Shown here in pieces: positions 32,235 through 41,075 of a DNA stretch of 54,656 nucleotides (the first letter of the stretch is position 1; every line of letters begins with the position of its first letter). The notes under the pieces are model-generated. The model had not been told where the DNA came from, searched no databases, and was given only the letters and a program-made list of their open reading frames with translations. A program made the translations under genes and the position numbers. The stretch lies in the NCBI GenBank assembly GCA_035626235.1, contig DASPOB010000013.1, positions 1 through 54,656 on the forward strand, written 5' to 3'. This DNA comes from DATFYP01 sp035626235 (lineage in GTDB: Archaea > Thermoproteota > Nitrososphaeria > Nitrososphaerales > Gagatemarchaeaceae).

Positions 32235-32788
32235 GGCGCCTGGCGGATGTAGACCTCCACAGCGTCACCGCCCGCAACTAGAATGGCCGCGCTCGCGGCC
32301 GGTAGCGAAGCGACATCATTCTCTTCGAAGGGCCCGTAGCGCTTCAGGTCGACGCCGACCAACTCTTTGGTGCGCCTAACGAACCGGATGGTCATGCTCC
32401 TGGCGGATTCGGTCCTATGGGCGAACTCCACATGAGCAGGCTTCCCAGCAGACAGGGCATTGACGAACGCGTCGAATCGCCTCTGGAAGCTCTGTTGGGA
32501 TAGGCAGACATACCTTTCCTCAGGGAGGAGCTGAAGGAAGGAGCCGCCAGAGGCCGCCTTCCGGGCCCGCAGCTCAAGCAGCTGCCTAGTCATGGATTCG
32601 ATCATCTCCGTCTGCCTGGTAATGAGCCTGACCGAAACGTCGGAGTTGCCCGAGCCTGCCGAGCGCCAGAGCTTCTGGCTGTACTGTGAGATTCTGGAGT
32701 AGAAGTCGCTGGGAAGCTGGTGCAGTCCTTCCGACTGGATCTCCGAGTCGAGGTGCCTCTTGATGAACTCGAGAATCGTCTCCGTCAA
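32231..32788 (-). CDS. gins51: GINS complex subunit Gins51 (Gins15)
   Basis: 185 residues. Part of the replicative helicase complex with MCM and GINS/Cdc45-like proteins. The A domain is helical (LPSDFYSRISQYSQKLW, ITRQTEMIESMTRQLLELRARK). The small B domain at the C-terminus has VGVDLKRYGPFEENDVASLP, the characteristic GINS strand. TTG 32788 overlaps the PriS stop (TTGA). Co-transcription with PriS is a conserved archaeal arrangement. The 3' end overlaps TFS by four bases. Confidence 0.88.
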   Translation of the reverse strand: MTETILEFIKRHLDSEIQSEGLHQLPSDFYSRISQYSQKLWRSAGSGNSDVSVRLITRQTEMIESMTRQLLELRARKAASGGSFLQLLPEERYVCLSQQSFQRRFDAFVNALSAGKPAHVEFAHRTESARSMTIRFVRRTKELVGVDLKRYGPFEENDVASLPAASAAILVAGGDAVEVYIRQAP

Positions 32789-33888
32789 CTGGCGACCTCC
32801 CCGAGCCCCCTCGTTAAAATCGATACCGCGGCGTAAATAGGGATTGTCGCAATCGTCGACCTGAAGGGACCGAACGAGTTCCCTCCAATTGAGAATTTGG
32901 GCCAGAACCTCACCTGGACCTTGACGGGCTCTGAACTCAGAACGACGGGGTCCACCTGGGGGTCGAACGAATCGAATGAAGTGACGCGCGTCTTTCGCAT
33001 CCCGGTATTGCCATGAAGTGTCCCAGCCAGTCTGAACACCCTGTGAATGTCGATGGTCACAGAGGCGTCGACCATCGCCCGCTGAGACGAGACGGCCTCG
33101 GAGACCAACTTCTGCAGCGTTCCAGCGTAGCCCACACCTTTGTCTTGCACGTACGTAATAACCTTCTTCATCCAGCCCGAAGTCGTGGACCAGTTTCCAC
33201 CCCTTCTCACTTCGGCCGCCAGAGTCTGGATGGCAGGCAGAGAGCCTCCTCTGAGGTAGTCCGCTATCTCACCTCTGGCCTGCTGGTCCAGCAGGAAGAA
33301 TCTGCTGTCGAACACGTGCAGGTGGTAACCCCTGTTCCCGGAGAAGTAGATCCGAATGTCTTCTGGAGAAGTGCCGAAATCATCGGTGAGAAACTTGACG
33401 ACGCGGAAGGCGTGATCCTTCGAGGCGTCGAGACATGTCTTGCATGTTCCTTTCAGCTCGGCCGTGTTCCCCCTGCACTTTGGGCATTTCTTCGGGTTCG
33501 GTAACCTTCCAGAGTGGCCACACCCCTCGCAGTACCAAATGTCGTGCTCTCTCTTGCACCCGGTGGGAATGTCTGTCGCGTCTATGTCGAAGATGAGCTC
33601 CGCCCCGTTCCAGCCTTTCTCTTCCATTGGCAACGTCGGCGCCGAATAGCGGGCGTTCGAGCAGTACACCGATGACGGCGCCTGCCTGACGATTTCGGCT
33701 ACAGCTTCCCCTGGGTTCTTGAACGACAGATGCCTCACCATGCCTCCTCCGAAAGGAATGTAACCGAATTCCCTCGATTCGATGTCCTTTGGGAACTCGA
33801 TTTGGTCGGCCCGGCCGAAATAGTACTGCCTATAGGCTTGTTTCAGGAAAGCCCTGGTCGAGTCGTTCAATCGGATGCCTTTCCGCAT
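32785..33888 (-). CDS. priS: DNA primase small (catalytic) subunit PriS
   Basis: 367 residues. Makes the RNA/DNA primers for replication. Seen: FGRADQIEFP near the N-terminus, the catalytic acidic pair in LIFDIDATD (about 100), a zinc knuckle (CEGCGHSGRLPNPKKCPKC and CKTC), and FSGNRGYHLHVFD (about 170), the primase fingerprint. The late RVFRLAGTLHGNTG is also typical. The length is usual. The large subunit PriL is not in the window. GINS follows with an overlap. Confidence 0.95.
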   Translation of the reverse strand: MRKGIRLNDSTRAFLKQAYRQYYFGRADQIEFPKDIESREFGYIPFGGGMVRHLSFKNPGEAVAEIVRQAPSSVYCSNARYSAPTLPMEEKGWNGAELIFDIDATDIPTGCKREHDIWYCEGCGHSGRLPNPKKCPKCRGNTAELKGTCKTCLDASKDHAFRVVKFLTDDFGTSPEDIRIYFSGNRGYHLHVFDSRFFLLDQQARGEIADYLRGGSLPAIQTLAAEVRRGGNWSTTSGWMKKVITYVQDKGVGYAGTLQKLVSEAVSSQRAMVDASVTIDIHRVFRLAGTLHGNTGMRKTRVTSFDSFDPQVDPVVLSSEPVKVQVRFWPKFSIGGNSFGPFRSTIATIPIYAAVSILTRGLGEVAS

Positions 33889-33959
33889 GCGAGGAAGATA
33901 AGGAGTCTCCTTGCTGACGTGAGATCGGCTCCCGGGTCACCGCTGGCGTGATGGTCGGG

Positions 33960-34310
33960 CTACATCCAGAACTTGTTTCCGTCTGGGTCTCTGAAGATCG
34001 CGTACTTCCCTCCTCCCCACGGGGCCTCGGTCAGTTCGACGTCGAACTCCACTCCCTTGGACTTGAGCTCGCGGTATGTCTTCTCCTTGTCATCTGTCAC
34101 GAGGAGGATGCCAGTGTGACCTCCTGGCCTGTCTTCTTCCCACTCTTCGCACTTCCCGCAAAGGTGCAGCACGAATGGGCCTCCAGGGGGCTTGACCTCT
34201 ACCCAGTGTCCCTGCCCGCTGACTTCGAAGCCCAGCTTATCCCTGTACCACCCGGCGGCTTTGTCCGCGTCCCACACTAAGACAGCCACAGACGCAACCC
34301 GCGTGATCAT
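33960..34310 (-). CDS. Glyoxalase/VOC superfamily protein
   Basis: 116 residues with two beta-alpha-beta-beta-beta repeats: VASVAVLVWDADKAAGWYRDKLGFEV with VLHLCG, and GGHTGILLVTDDKEKTYRELKSKGVEF with YAIFRDPDGNKFWM. Possible metal-binding His residues are in LHLCG and GGHTG. VOC proteins range from glyoxalases to dioxygenases and resistance proteins, so the reaction is unknown. A cysteine pair (CGKCEEW) in the middle is not general in the family. It lies between PriS and PCNA and is probably transcribed alone. Confidence 0.85.
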   Translation of the reverse strand: MITRVASVAVLVWDADKAAGWYRDKLGFEVSGQGHWVEVKPPGGPFVLHLCGKCEEWEEDRPGGHTGILLVTDDKEKTYRELKSKGVEFDVELTEAPWGGGKYAIFRDPDGNKFWM

Positions 34311-34374
34311 GAGCTGGGATCTGAGCTACGATGATTAAACTCTTGGCGGTTGCCGGCTGCGCGTATCGCTGGGG

Positions 34375-35130
34375 CTATTCCGAACTCACGCGTGGCGCCA
34401 GGAAGAAGTCAATCCGCGCACCAAGGTCGTTCAGCGCGAACTGGAGCAGAATCGGCTTCTTGGTGCTGAAGTTGCACACGACCGTGTCGGATGCGCTGCC
34501 TGCCGAACGGATGATGTTCGCCAGGTAGTCGATCGAGTAGGTGGCCTTGCTCTCGGCCCCCACTTTCATTTCGAGCACATCAGCGTCGTTCTTCTGAAGT
34601 TCTATTCCGGCCTTCCCGATGTCAGACTTGCCGGAGAAAGACAGCTTCTCGCCGACCGCCTGAATCGTCACTTGGTCGGACACGACTGATACGTCGCTCA
34701 GAATCTTCTCGAATATGGATTTCGTGAGCGTCACCTTTGTGTCGAATTCCAGTTTGGGAAGCGGGGCCGGTCCTGCGCTGCTCTCAATCAGATGGATGTC
34801 GAACTCGCGCTTGTAGCCGTTCATGAACTTCACGGAAATCGTGTCCTCCTCGGTGGAGGAGATTTCTACGCTGTCTTTTGAGTCGCTTCTCCCGATGAGC
34901 TTGACGAGGTCTTCCACCCTCAGGGTAAATTTGTAGGGCTTTTCGCATTCGTATTTCATGAATGATGTGCTAGGCCAGTGAAGGTCGACCAGCGCCACGT
35001 GGGAGGGGTCCATCGCCCTGAACGACAACCCCTCGGTTCCAGCTTCGAATGTCGCCTCCTCGACCAAAGTCTTGATGGCCGAAGCGACTGCCTTCCACTC
35101 GACGGAACTCGCGGTCTTGAGGAACAGCAA
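34375..35130 (-). CDS. pcn: DNA sliding clamp PCNA
   Basis: 251 residues, the normal size. The ring clamp tethers polymerase, ligase and FEN1 to DNA. Seen: SAIKTLVEEATFEAG, FRAMDPSHVALVDLHWP (about 33-50, very like Nitrososphaeria clamps), the interdomain loop region, and the C-terminal FFLAPR. The open frame extends upstream to 35229, but TTG 35130 gives the family N-terminus (LLFLKTASSVEWK) and follows a TATA box at 35169-35176. No second PCNA gene was seen here. Confidence 0.94.
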   Translation of the reverse strand: MLFLKTASSVEWKAVASAIKTLVEEATFEAGTEGLSFRAMDPSHVALVDLHWPSTSFMKYECEKPYKFTLRVEDLVKLIGRSDSKDSVEISSTEEDTISVKFMNGYKREFDIHLIESSAGPAPLPKLEFDTKVTLTKSIFEKILSDVSVVSDQVTIQAVGEKLSFSGKSDIGKAGIELQKNDADVLEMKVGAESKATYSIDYLANIIRSAGSASDTVVCNFSTKKPILLQFALNDLGARIDFFLAPRVSSE

Positions 35131-35168
35131 GTACCTTGGCTCGCCTGAATGAGGTTCGAGAGGGTCAG

Positions 35169-35289
35169 TTAATAAAGTCTGATTGGTTTCGGGCGGATGT
35201 TCCAAGAGGCTTCGATGGAACCACTCCAATCAGGGCTCTGTACCATTTCACCAGAGGAACCGGGTCGCAGCTGGAGCCAACGCTTTTAA
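35169..35289. promoter_or_regulatory. Divergent promoters of PCNA and L44e
   Basis: Minus: TTTATTAA (35176-35169), 42 bases before TTG 35130. Plus: TTTTAA (35284-35289), 43 bases before ATG 35329. Both predict short leaders of about 15 bases. Confidence 0.5.
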
Positions 35290-35328
35290 GGGGTGGAAAA
35301 ACGGAGCCCGGACGCCCCGGTAGAGAGC

Positions 35329-35607
35329 ATGAAGCTTCCCAAGGAAATGCGCACGTATTGCCCTTCGTGCAACAAGCACACGCAGCACACCGTCTCGCTG
35401 TACAAGAGGGGGAAAGAGAGGGCCACGTCCTGGGGGGCGAGGCGGCAGGCGGGGAGAAAGAGGGGATACGGCGGTCAGAAGTTCCCTGAATTGATTAGGA
35501 CGGCTAAGACCACTAAGAAGGCGACACTGAAGCTCCACTGTAAGGAGTGCAACAAAGAGGTCATGAGGAAAGGTATCAGACTGCGAAAGGCGGAGATTGC
35601 GGCTTGA
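35329..35607 (+). CDS. rpl44e: Large ribosomal subunit protein L44e
   Basis: 92 residues. Zinc-binding ribosomal protein: KLPKEMRTYCPSCNKHTQHTVSLYK at the N-terminus and LHCKECNKE in the C-terminal half supply the four cysteines. The open frame begins at 35293, but ATG 35329 gives the family start. The S27e gene begins inside its stop codon. Confidence 0.95.
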   Translation: MKLPKEMRTYCPSCNKHTQHTVSLYKRGKERATSWGARRQAGRKRGYGGQKFPELIRTAKTTKKATLKLHCKECNKEVMRKGIRLRKAEIAA

Positions 35608-35801
35608 AGAGAGGAAGGGAGCCGATTCCGAGGATGAGGAGCACGTTCCTCCAAGTGAAGTGTCCTGACTGCGGCGAAGAGAGGATTCTGTTCTCCAACT
35701 CAGCCAAGGATGTAGGGTGCAGAGGGTGCGGAAGGAAGTTGGCCGAGAGCAGAGGCGGAAAGGCGATAGTCCTGGCCCAGGTAACCAAGAAACTCGGCTG
35801 A
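35604..35801 (+). CDS. rps27e: Small ribosomal subunit protein S27e
   Basis: 65 residues. Zinc-ribbon ribosomal protein with KCPDCGEE and CRGCGRKL, preceded by the family N-terminus KRGREPIPRMRSTFLQV. The start is TTG 35604, overlapping the L44e stop (TTGA). An ATG 33 bases downstream would delete the conserved N-terminal segment. Confidence 0.94.
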   Translation: MKRGREPIPRMRSTFLQVKCPDCGEERILFSNSAKDVGCRGCGRKLAESRGGKAIVLAQVTKKLG

Positions 35802-35863
35802 ACAGGCTCAGCCTAATCTGCGCAGCGACTCTCAGAAACGCCTATTAGCAGTTCCACGCTCCG

Positions 35864-36673
35864 ATGGCCCGAATGAGCTCAGAGAGCGGCATGCCCGAGG
35901 CAGGGGAGATCGTGATTTGCACAGTAAGGGAAATCACCTCCCATGGCATTTACGTGAACCTTGACCAGTACGAGGGGATGAATGGCTTTCTCCACGTCTC
36001 TGAGATTTCAACTGGCTGGGTGAAGAACATCGAGCGGGTGGCCAAGGTGCAGCAGAAGCTGGTGCTGAAGGTGATCAGGGCCAACCGGATGAGAAGGGAA
36101 ATCGACCTGTCCCTTCGACAGGTGACCAACGAAGAGAGGAGGGCTAAAGTAATTGAATGGAAAAGAGAGGAAAGGGCATTGGCGATAATTGGTGCGGTGA
36201 AGAACAAGCTCGGGCTCAGTGAGGAGCAGACGAAGTCGTTGGTGGCAAGGCTCGAAGAGGAATTTGGGACCCTTTACGCGTCGCTGGAAGCTGCTGCCAA
36301 GAAGAAGGAGAAGGCGTTTCAGTCTCTTGAACTCCCCTCAGATACCGCGGAAGCTGTCGTGGAGGTTGCTGGAGAGAAGATCATTCCTCCGAGATACGAA
36401 GTCGGGGCGCTGGTAGAAATGTCCTCAAAGTCCCCCGACGGTATCGACCACATCAAGAAGACACTCCTGACCGCCGCGAACTCTGCGTCCGCTGAGGTGC
36501 ACATAACGTACGCCGGCGCGCCCAGATACAGAATCCGCATCACCGCAGATGACTATAAGCAGGCCGAAAAGGCGCTGGACGGTGTAATCGAGAAGGTCAA
36601 GGACGGAGTGGGGAAACATGATGGCTTCAGCTTCAAGCGTGAAATATCGAGGAAATACGGTGGTGCCACCTGA
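35864..36673 (+). CDS. eif2a: Translation initiation factor 2 alpha subunit
   Basis: 269 residues. Part of the heterotrimer that carries initiator tRNA to the ribosome. An N-terminal S1 domain (GEIVICTVREITSHGIYVNLDQYEGMNGFLHVSEIS), a helical middle domain (about 90-175) and the alpha/beta C-terminal domain that binds the gamma subunit (YRIRITADDYKQAEKALDGVIEK). ATG 35864 or ATG 35873 may be used. Nop10 follows nine bases later, the usual archaeal order. Confidence 0.96.
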   Translation: MARMSSESGMPEAGEIVICTVREITSHGIYVNLDQYEGMNGFLHVSEISTGWVKNIERVAKVQQKLVLKVIRANRMRREIDLSLRQVTNEERRAKVIEWKREERALAIIGAVKNKLGLSEEQTKSLVARLEEEFGTLYASLEAAAKKKEKAFQSLELPSDTAEAVVEVAGEKIIPPRYEVGALVEMSSKSPDGIDHIKKTLLTAANSASAEVHITYAGAPRYRIRITADDYKQAEKALDGVIEKVKDGVGKHDGFSFKREISRKYGGAT

Positions 36674-36681
36674 AGACTCTC

Positions 36682-36834
36682 ATGCTCAAGTGCAATGTCT
36701 GTAGGAAGTATACAATGGGTGACAGGTGCCCCCGCTGCGGAGGGAACACCGCCACAGTGCATCCAGCAAGGTATTCACCCGACGACAGGTACGCCCGGCT
36801 CAGAAGCCCCCTTGCCTACGCCAGGTCGGGCTAG
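36682..36834 (+). CDS. nop10: Ribosome biogenesis protein Nop10
   Basis: 50 residues. A core protein of H/ACA ribonucleoproteins that guide rRNA pseudouridylation, where it binds Cbf5. Zinc ribbon with KCNVCRKY and RCPRCGG, then HPARYSPDDRYARLR, the linker that wraps around Cbf5. It begins eight bases after eIF2-alpha and its stop overlaps the end of the convergent AglB gene. Confidence 0.93.
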   Translation: MLKCNVCRKYTMGDRCPRCGGNTATVHPARYSPDDRYARLRSPLAYARSG

Positions 36835-39233
36835 GGATAGACTTGGTAAACCACGATGCCGTTGAAGCAGTTGATCTGGGAGTTCCCCGGGCAGGCTGTC
36901 GGATTGACTATGCTGGGCGAAAGATAAGCTAACCTGAACGGCCCAGTGCTATTTGTTCCAAAGGTCGGACTGTACGGGTATGCGAAGGACTGGAAAGGCG
37001 ACACCGGTGTCGACCCGATGCTACCATCTGAGTATGTCGTTGCATGTGTCAGAGTCACTGAGGTAGCGCTCGTGGTTTCGGACGGTATGATGTATCCGTC
37101 AAACTTGAATGGGAGCAGTAAGCCGAAGAGTGTGTCCTCGGCCCCGTAGGGCGTCAGGTTGAAGTCGTCCGTCGTGGTGCACCCGGGCTCCGCCGTGCTA
37201 ACGCACTCCAGGTATTTTGACTCGTTGAGCCCGCCAATCCTGATGAACCATTGCTTCTTGCTCTCGTCCCCTCCGCCAGCTGTAAACCATCCCGACCCGG
37301 ACGGCACCTGGAGGATATAGTGCTGGGTGCCCGTGGCGTCGGGTATGATGCTTCCCGTGATGAACTCTAGGACATAGACAGGCCGCTGCTTCCCGTCAGG
37401 GCCCGTGGCGATTTGCTTCGCGATTCTTGCGGCCTGGGTAGCATTGGCCATGAACATCTGGCCGATTTGGGCGATCCGAGAGCCGTTGATTGTCGAGTTG
37501 TCGGCTGCGCTCGTCCGGTTCCCCATTACCGTTATCCAGTATCCGTAGTCCCACCACGATATGACCACTGCGTTCGTGGGAGTGTCTTGGCGTATCCACT
37601 GCAATGTGTCCACCCAGTCTGGGAACGTCGCTCGGGAGAAGCTGGTCGCACCGTTGGCCAGGCTCACGGCCGAGTCCGCTGGGCTGGCCCCGTTGCAGAA
37701 GACCTGACCAGCCGACGAGCACGTGATGGGGTTGGGAATCCAGTAGGTTCCCGCCGGTAGTGCTATCAGGGCGATCAAGGCTACCGAGAAGACCACCTTC
37801 ATCTCGTTCCTGGCGGCGTAGGATGGTTTCTTCTTGATCAGGGAGGGCCCTGTTGGCTTGACGAGGGCGAAGGCGAGCTCGGCGAACCCGATTCCCGCCA
37901 GAAGCCCCAGTGCGATGGAAGAGTAGACCAACAGGCGGGAAAAGGACGCCGAGAAGTAGAGGGCTGTCAGCCCGATTACCAATGCGTAGATTGTCGGAAT
38001 ATTCTTCCTTCTGAGCGCGACCAGCGCCCCCGCCACGCCGAGGGCCAGCAACAGGGCGTATGAGGTGAAGTAGTCCTCTCCGGTGGGGACGGCCTGCTCC
38101 GCCACAGACTCGACCAGGGCGCTACTGGTCCGGGCGGAGGGGTCAATGGCGGACAGATACCTGAGAGACAGGCTCCCTACGAGCCCCGAGCCGACCGCGA
38201 CCAGTCCGACGAGGACGAATGCGAAGAGCAGCTTGAACAGGGTGCTTCTGTATTCCGTAGGCCTCGTCCAAGTCTTGGCCCATTGGGCCATAAGGACGAA
38301 GATCGTTCCTCCAATCAGGGCGAGGCCTGCGGGATTGGTGACCAGCCCAACGCCAGGCCTTGGGAAGGCGGCACCAGTGATGATGGTCATGGCGCTGAAG
38401 GTGATCATGGCGGGGGAGACGCTGGGGAGGTCGAAGTTCAGGAACGGCACCAGGAGGAAGAAGAGGCCGAAGGCGGCACTGAAGTAGTCGCCCCCGCCCC
38501 AGGCTGCGCTCGAGTATCCCGCACAGAACCCAGCTGCTGCTGCTCTGAAGATCTTGTTGGTCAGCGTGCGTTCTTTGTCGAAGACAGTGAGCAGAAGGTA
38601 GCTGGCAGCGACGAACATCAGAATTGCCAGAGGTTCGGACTTGAACCATCCGAGGTTCCCCCTCTCGATGAGCGGAGGAGAGACGGCAATCATCAAGGCA
38701 GCGAAGAGCCCAGCCGCGTCCCCTGCAATGCGTCTGACCAGGAGGTAGAACAGAACGCATGTCAGGGACCCGAAGAACACGGGGAGGATGATTAGCAGGG
38801 AGTAGAGAGTTATTGGCACCCCGAACACGTTGTGGACGAGTAGGTAGATCAGGGCCCCTGCTGTCTGCAGCCCCCCTTGCGACGTGGCGGCGACGTCCCT
38901 GCCATACGGGAACCACGTGTTGATGTCGTGCCAGTAGAAGTAGCCCTGCTGCGAATGGCAGACGGGGTCAAGTACGGACGCCGTGCACCCAGCGGGATTG
39001 TTGAAGAAGGCGTAGTACAGCCCGTGCTGTTGCGCCAGTGTGACGATGTGCTGGGCGGCATAATAGTCGTAGTAGGGGTCGAACTCGTTCAGGTAGTAGC
39101 CGTACTTGGCGGAGTAAGCCCTTATGATGACCGCAACCGCGAAGACTATTGAAAGGACCAGCGCGATCATGACGGCCCTTCTTGATACCGCCGGCCTCTT
39201 CATCAGAGACCTCAGTCCGCCGAGTAGGTCCAA
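36831..39233 (-). CDS. aglB: Oligosaccharyltransferase AglB/Stt3
   Basis: About 800 residues. Transfers lipid-linked glycans to Asn of exported proteins. About 11-13 membrane helices are followed by an extracytoplasmic domain. Seen: the first acidic motif EFDPYYDYYAAQ (near the N-terminus), and the hallmark WWDYGYW with ITVMGNRTSAADNST. The second acidic motif region reads GNLGWFKSEP, with Lys before SEP. The open frame reaches 39419, but a TATA box (TTATTTA, 39265-39259) lies 29 bases before TTG 39233, giving a leaderless start; ATG 39203 directly before the first helix is the alternative. It is downstream of GcvT-GcvH. Confidence 0.92.
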   Translation of the reverse strand: MDLLGGLRSLMKRPAVSRRAVMIALVLSIVFAVAVIIRAYSAKYGYYLNEFDPYYDYYAAQHIVTLAQQHGLYYAFFNNPAGCTASVLDPVCHSQQGYFYWHDINTWFPYGRDVAATSQGGLQTAGALIYLLVHNVFGVPITLYSLLIILPVFFGSLTCVLFYLLVRRIAGDAAGLFAALMIAVSPPLIERGNLGWFKSEPLAILMFVAASYLLLTVFDKERTLTNKIFRAAAAGFCAGYSSAAWGGGDYFSAAFGLFFLLVPFLNFDLPSVSPAMITFSAMTIITGAAFPRPGVGLVTNPAGLALIGGTIFVLMAQWAKTWTRPTEYRSTLFKLLFAFVLVGLVAVGSGLVGSLSLRYLSAIDPSARTSSALVESVAEQAVPTGEDYFTSYALLLALGVAGALVALRRKNIPTIYALVIGLTALYFSASFSRLLVYSSIALGLLAGIGFAELAFALVKPTGPSLIKKKPSYAARNEMKVVFSVALIALIALPAGTYWIPNPITCSSAGQVFCNGASPADSAVSLANGATSFSRATFPDWVDTLQWIRQDTPTNAVVISWWDYGYWITVMGNRTSAADNSTINGSRIAQIGQMFMANATQAARIAKQIATGPDGKQRPVYVLEFITGSIIPDATGTQHYILQVPSGSGWFTAGGGDESKKQWFIRIGGLNESKYLECVSTAEPGCTTTDDFNLTPYGAEDTLFGLLLPFKFDGYIIPSETTSATSVTLTHATTYSDGSIGSTPVSPFQSFAYPYSPTFGTNSTGPFRLAYLSPSIVNPTACPGNSQINCFNGIVVYQVYP

Positions 39234-39258
39234 TTGCAAGGCGCAAACCGTCGTGGGG

Positions 39259-39265
39259 TAAATAA
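39259..39265 (-). promoter_or_regulatory. TATA box for aglB
   Basis: TTATTTA on minus, 23 bases before TTG 39239 and 29 before TTG 39233. Confidence 0.5.
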
Positions 39266-39306
39266 CTTCTGCGGAGGCGGACGAAAACCGCCTTTTGAGC
39301 TGGAAC

Positions 39307-39717
39307 CTACGTGTGCCGAAGCGACCCGACGTGAGAGGCGTATGCCTTGGGGTCCAAGAGGGCCTTTTTCTCGGATGCCAGATTATCTGGCTTGAGCTCG
39401 ACCAGCCAGCCCTCGCCATATGGAGACTTGTTGACGAGTTCAGGATGAGATTCGAGCGCCTTGTTGACCCTGACCACCGTTCCGGAGATAGGTGAGTATA
39501 GCTCGGAAACCGCCTTGATGGATTCTACTGTCCCCATGGACTTGAACTGCTTCACCCTGTCGTTCACCTTAGGTAAAGTCACGTAGACTATGTCGTTCAG
39601 GGTCTTCGCGGCATAGTCGGTAATGCCTACCACGACGACCTGTCCTTCCTCCTTCGCCCACTCGTGCTCCTTCGTATAAGAGAGTCCGTCAGGTATGTGA
39701 AAGCCGCCTATGTCCAT
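39307..39717 (-). CDS. gcvH: Glycine cleavage system H protein
   Basis: 136 residues. Lipoyl carrier that shuttles the aminomethyl group between GcvP and GcvT. The lipoyl lysine is in TVESIKAVSELYSPISG (about 64). DGLSYTKEHEW at the N-terminus is the family signature. It follows GcvT by about 31 bases on the same strand. GcvP and the dihydrolipoyl dehydrogenase are not in the window. Confidence 0.96.
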   Translation of the reverse strand: MDIGGFHIPDGLSYTKEHEWAKEEGQVVVVGITDYAAKTLNDIVYVTLPKVNDRVKQFKSMGTVESIKAVSELYSPISGTVVRVNKALESHPELVNKSPYGEGWLVELKPDNLASEKKALLDPKAYASHVGSLRHT

Positions 39718-39748
39718 GCTGAGTGCCTGCTCGACGCGTGGACTCTAT

Positions 39749-40861
39749 TTACGTTGCGGCGCGCTTCCATCCGTATGATACTTCATCGTAAAACGGAGGC
39801 TTGACGAGGTGTCCGCCTTCAAGAGAGTCCCTCACTCTGACCTTCACTGTGCCACCGGACTCCGAGTTCTCGAACATGACCCGACAGAGGGCGATTCCTT
39901 TCTTCAGGACGGGGGAGAAGGACCCACTGGTAACCACGCCGATTCGGTCAGACCCGGAGCCGAGCACGTCAAAGCCGTGGCGTGGGATTCCCCTGTCTAG
40001 CACCGCCCCCTTCTTTACCACGTCTGGTGGCGCCCGTCGGGCCGCGGATATCGCCTCGTGCCCAATGTATCCTTCCTTGTCTGTGGAAATCACCCAAGCC
40101 AAGTCGGCCTGGAAGGGGTTCGTCGCTTGGTCGATGTCTGAGCCGTGCAGTGGGAACCCTGCCTCGAGCCTTAGCGAGTCCCTGGCTGCGAGTCCGCAGG
40201 GCGAAGAATTCTTCACGAGCGCGTCCCAAACGGCGAGTGCGGCGTCCGGGGCATCCGCAGTCGTATTGTGTATGATTACCTCAAAACCATCCTCCCCGGT
40301 ATATCCTGTCCTGGAGATTGTCGAAGGCTGTCGAAGAACCTGCGCGGGCCCACATCTGAAACGCTTCAGCTGTTTGAGGTCCAATTGCGTCAGGGGTTGG
40401 AGGACAGAGGCGGCGTGCGGCCCTTGCACGGCCACCATAGCCGTCGACGCGGTGATGTCTTCAATCTGCACCCCGCCGGCCGGGGAGTGCTCCATCATGT
40501 GAGCCATGTCCACCTGGGCGTTTGCAGCGTTAACGACCACCACGAAATCTGATTCACCCAGTTTTGTGATGATCAGGTCGTCAACTATCCCTCCTTTCTC
40601 GTTCAGGAACAGGGTGTAGAACGCCTTCCCCGGGGGTTGGGACTGCACTTGCGTGGGGACCAGACCTTCGAGGAACCTTCCAGCGGAAGGGCCCTTGACA
40701 GCGAAGCGCCCCATGTGAGACACGTCGAAGACTCCGCAGCTATTTCTCACCGCCATATGCTCTTCTGATGTCGTCGTATACCAGAGAGGCATTTCATACC
40801 CAGCGAACTCGGTGAGCTTCGCGTGGGCTTGGTGGTAGCCGTACAGCTGTGTCGTCTTCAT
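39749..40861 (-). CDS. gcvT: Glycine cleavage system aminomethyltransferase GcvT
   Basis: 370 residues. Releases ammonia from the aminomethyl-H protein and passes the carbon to tetrahydropterin. Seen: LTEFAGYEMPLWY and GVFDVSHMGR near the N-terminus, ISRTGYTGEDGFEV (about 195) and ARDSLRLEAGFPLHG (about 240). ATG 40861 is preferred to the longer frame at 40915: it gives the family N-terminus (KTTQLYGYH) and has a TATA box 29 bases upstream. Confidence 0.95.
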   Translation of the reverse strand: MKTTQLYGYHQAHAKLTEFAGYEMPLWYTTTSEEHMAVRNSCGVFDVSHMGRFAVKGPSAGRFLEGLVPTQVQSQPPGKAFYTLFLNEKGGIVDDLIITKLGESDFVVVVNAANAQVDMAHMMEHSPAGGVQIEDITASTAMVAVQGPHAASVLQPLTQLDLKQLKRFRCGPAQVLRQPSTISRTGYTGEDGFEVIIHNTTADAPDAALAVWDALVKNSSPCGLAARDSLRLEAGFPLHGSDIDQATNPFQADLAWVISTDKEGYIGHEAISAARRAPPDVVKKGAVLDRGIPRHGFDVLGSGSDRIGVVTSGSFSPVLKKGIALCRVMFENSESGGTVKVRVRDSLEGGHLVKPPFYDEVSYGWKRAAT

Positions 40862-40886
40862 CGGGTGCTCGCGCGGGGGTTGACCG

Positions 40887-40894
40887 TATTTAAG
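40887..40894. promoter_or_regulatory. TATA box of gcvT (near-symmetrical)
   Basis: TATTTAAG on plus, CTTAAATA on minus. It is centred 29 bases before the gcvT ATG (minus). Read on plus it could start a transcript near 40916, at the hairpin-rich stretch to the right. Confidence 0.5.
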
Positions 40895-40905
40895 GGAGGT
40901 AACGA

Positions 40906-41075
40906 CACTCGGCACGGTCGAGTCGTGCCCGAGTGCGCTTGGGCAAATCCCCAGGTCCGGAGGGCCCGAGGAACTCTAAGAGAGCGCGGAAAGAGCCGCG
41001 CCTTGTCCGCGAGGGATCAGGCGTCCCGGGGCACCCGGCGATTCGAAGCCGAGCCGGCGCAAAATCCACCCATCT
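40906..41075 (+). ncRNA. GC-rich hairpin-dense stretch; candidate structured RNA
   Basis: Between gcvT and the zinc-ribbon gene, about 490 bases (40862-41354) have no supported gene. At 40906-40935, CACTCGG-CACG pairs with CGTGC-CCGAGTG around a seven-base loop with one bulge. Next comes CTTGGG/CCCAGG (about 40938-40955). At 40984-41001, GCGCGG-AAAGAG-CCGCGC is perfect. Further GGGA/TCCC and CGGC/GCCG pairs follow to about 41075. The density of stems and the plus-strand TATA-like element at 40887 suit a structured RNA. It does not show the conserved motifs of SRP RNA or RNase P RNA that I looked for. The remaining part to 41354 holds only weak open frames. Confidence 0.3.

Noticed and set aside
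40906..41075. The hairpin stretch as SRP RNA or RNase P RNA
   Set aside because: The conserved SRP helix-8 sequence and the RNase P universal core motifs were looked for and not found.
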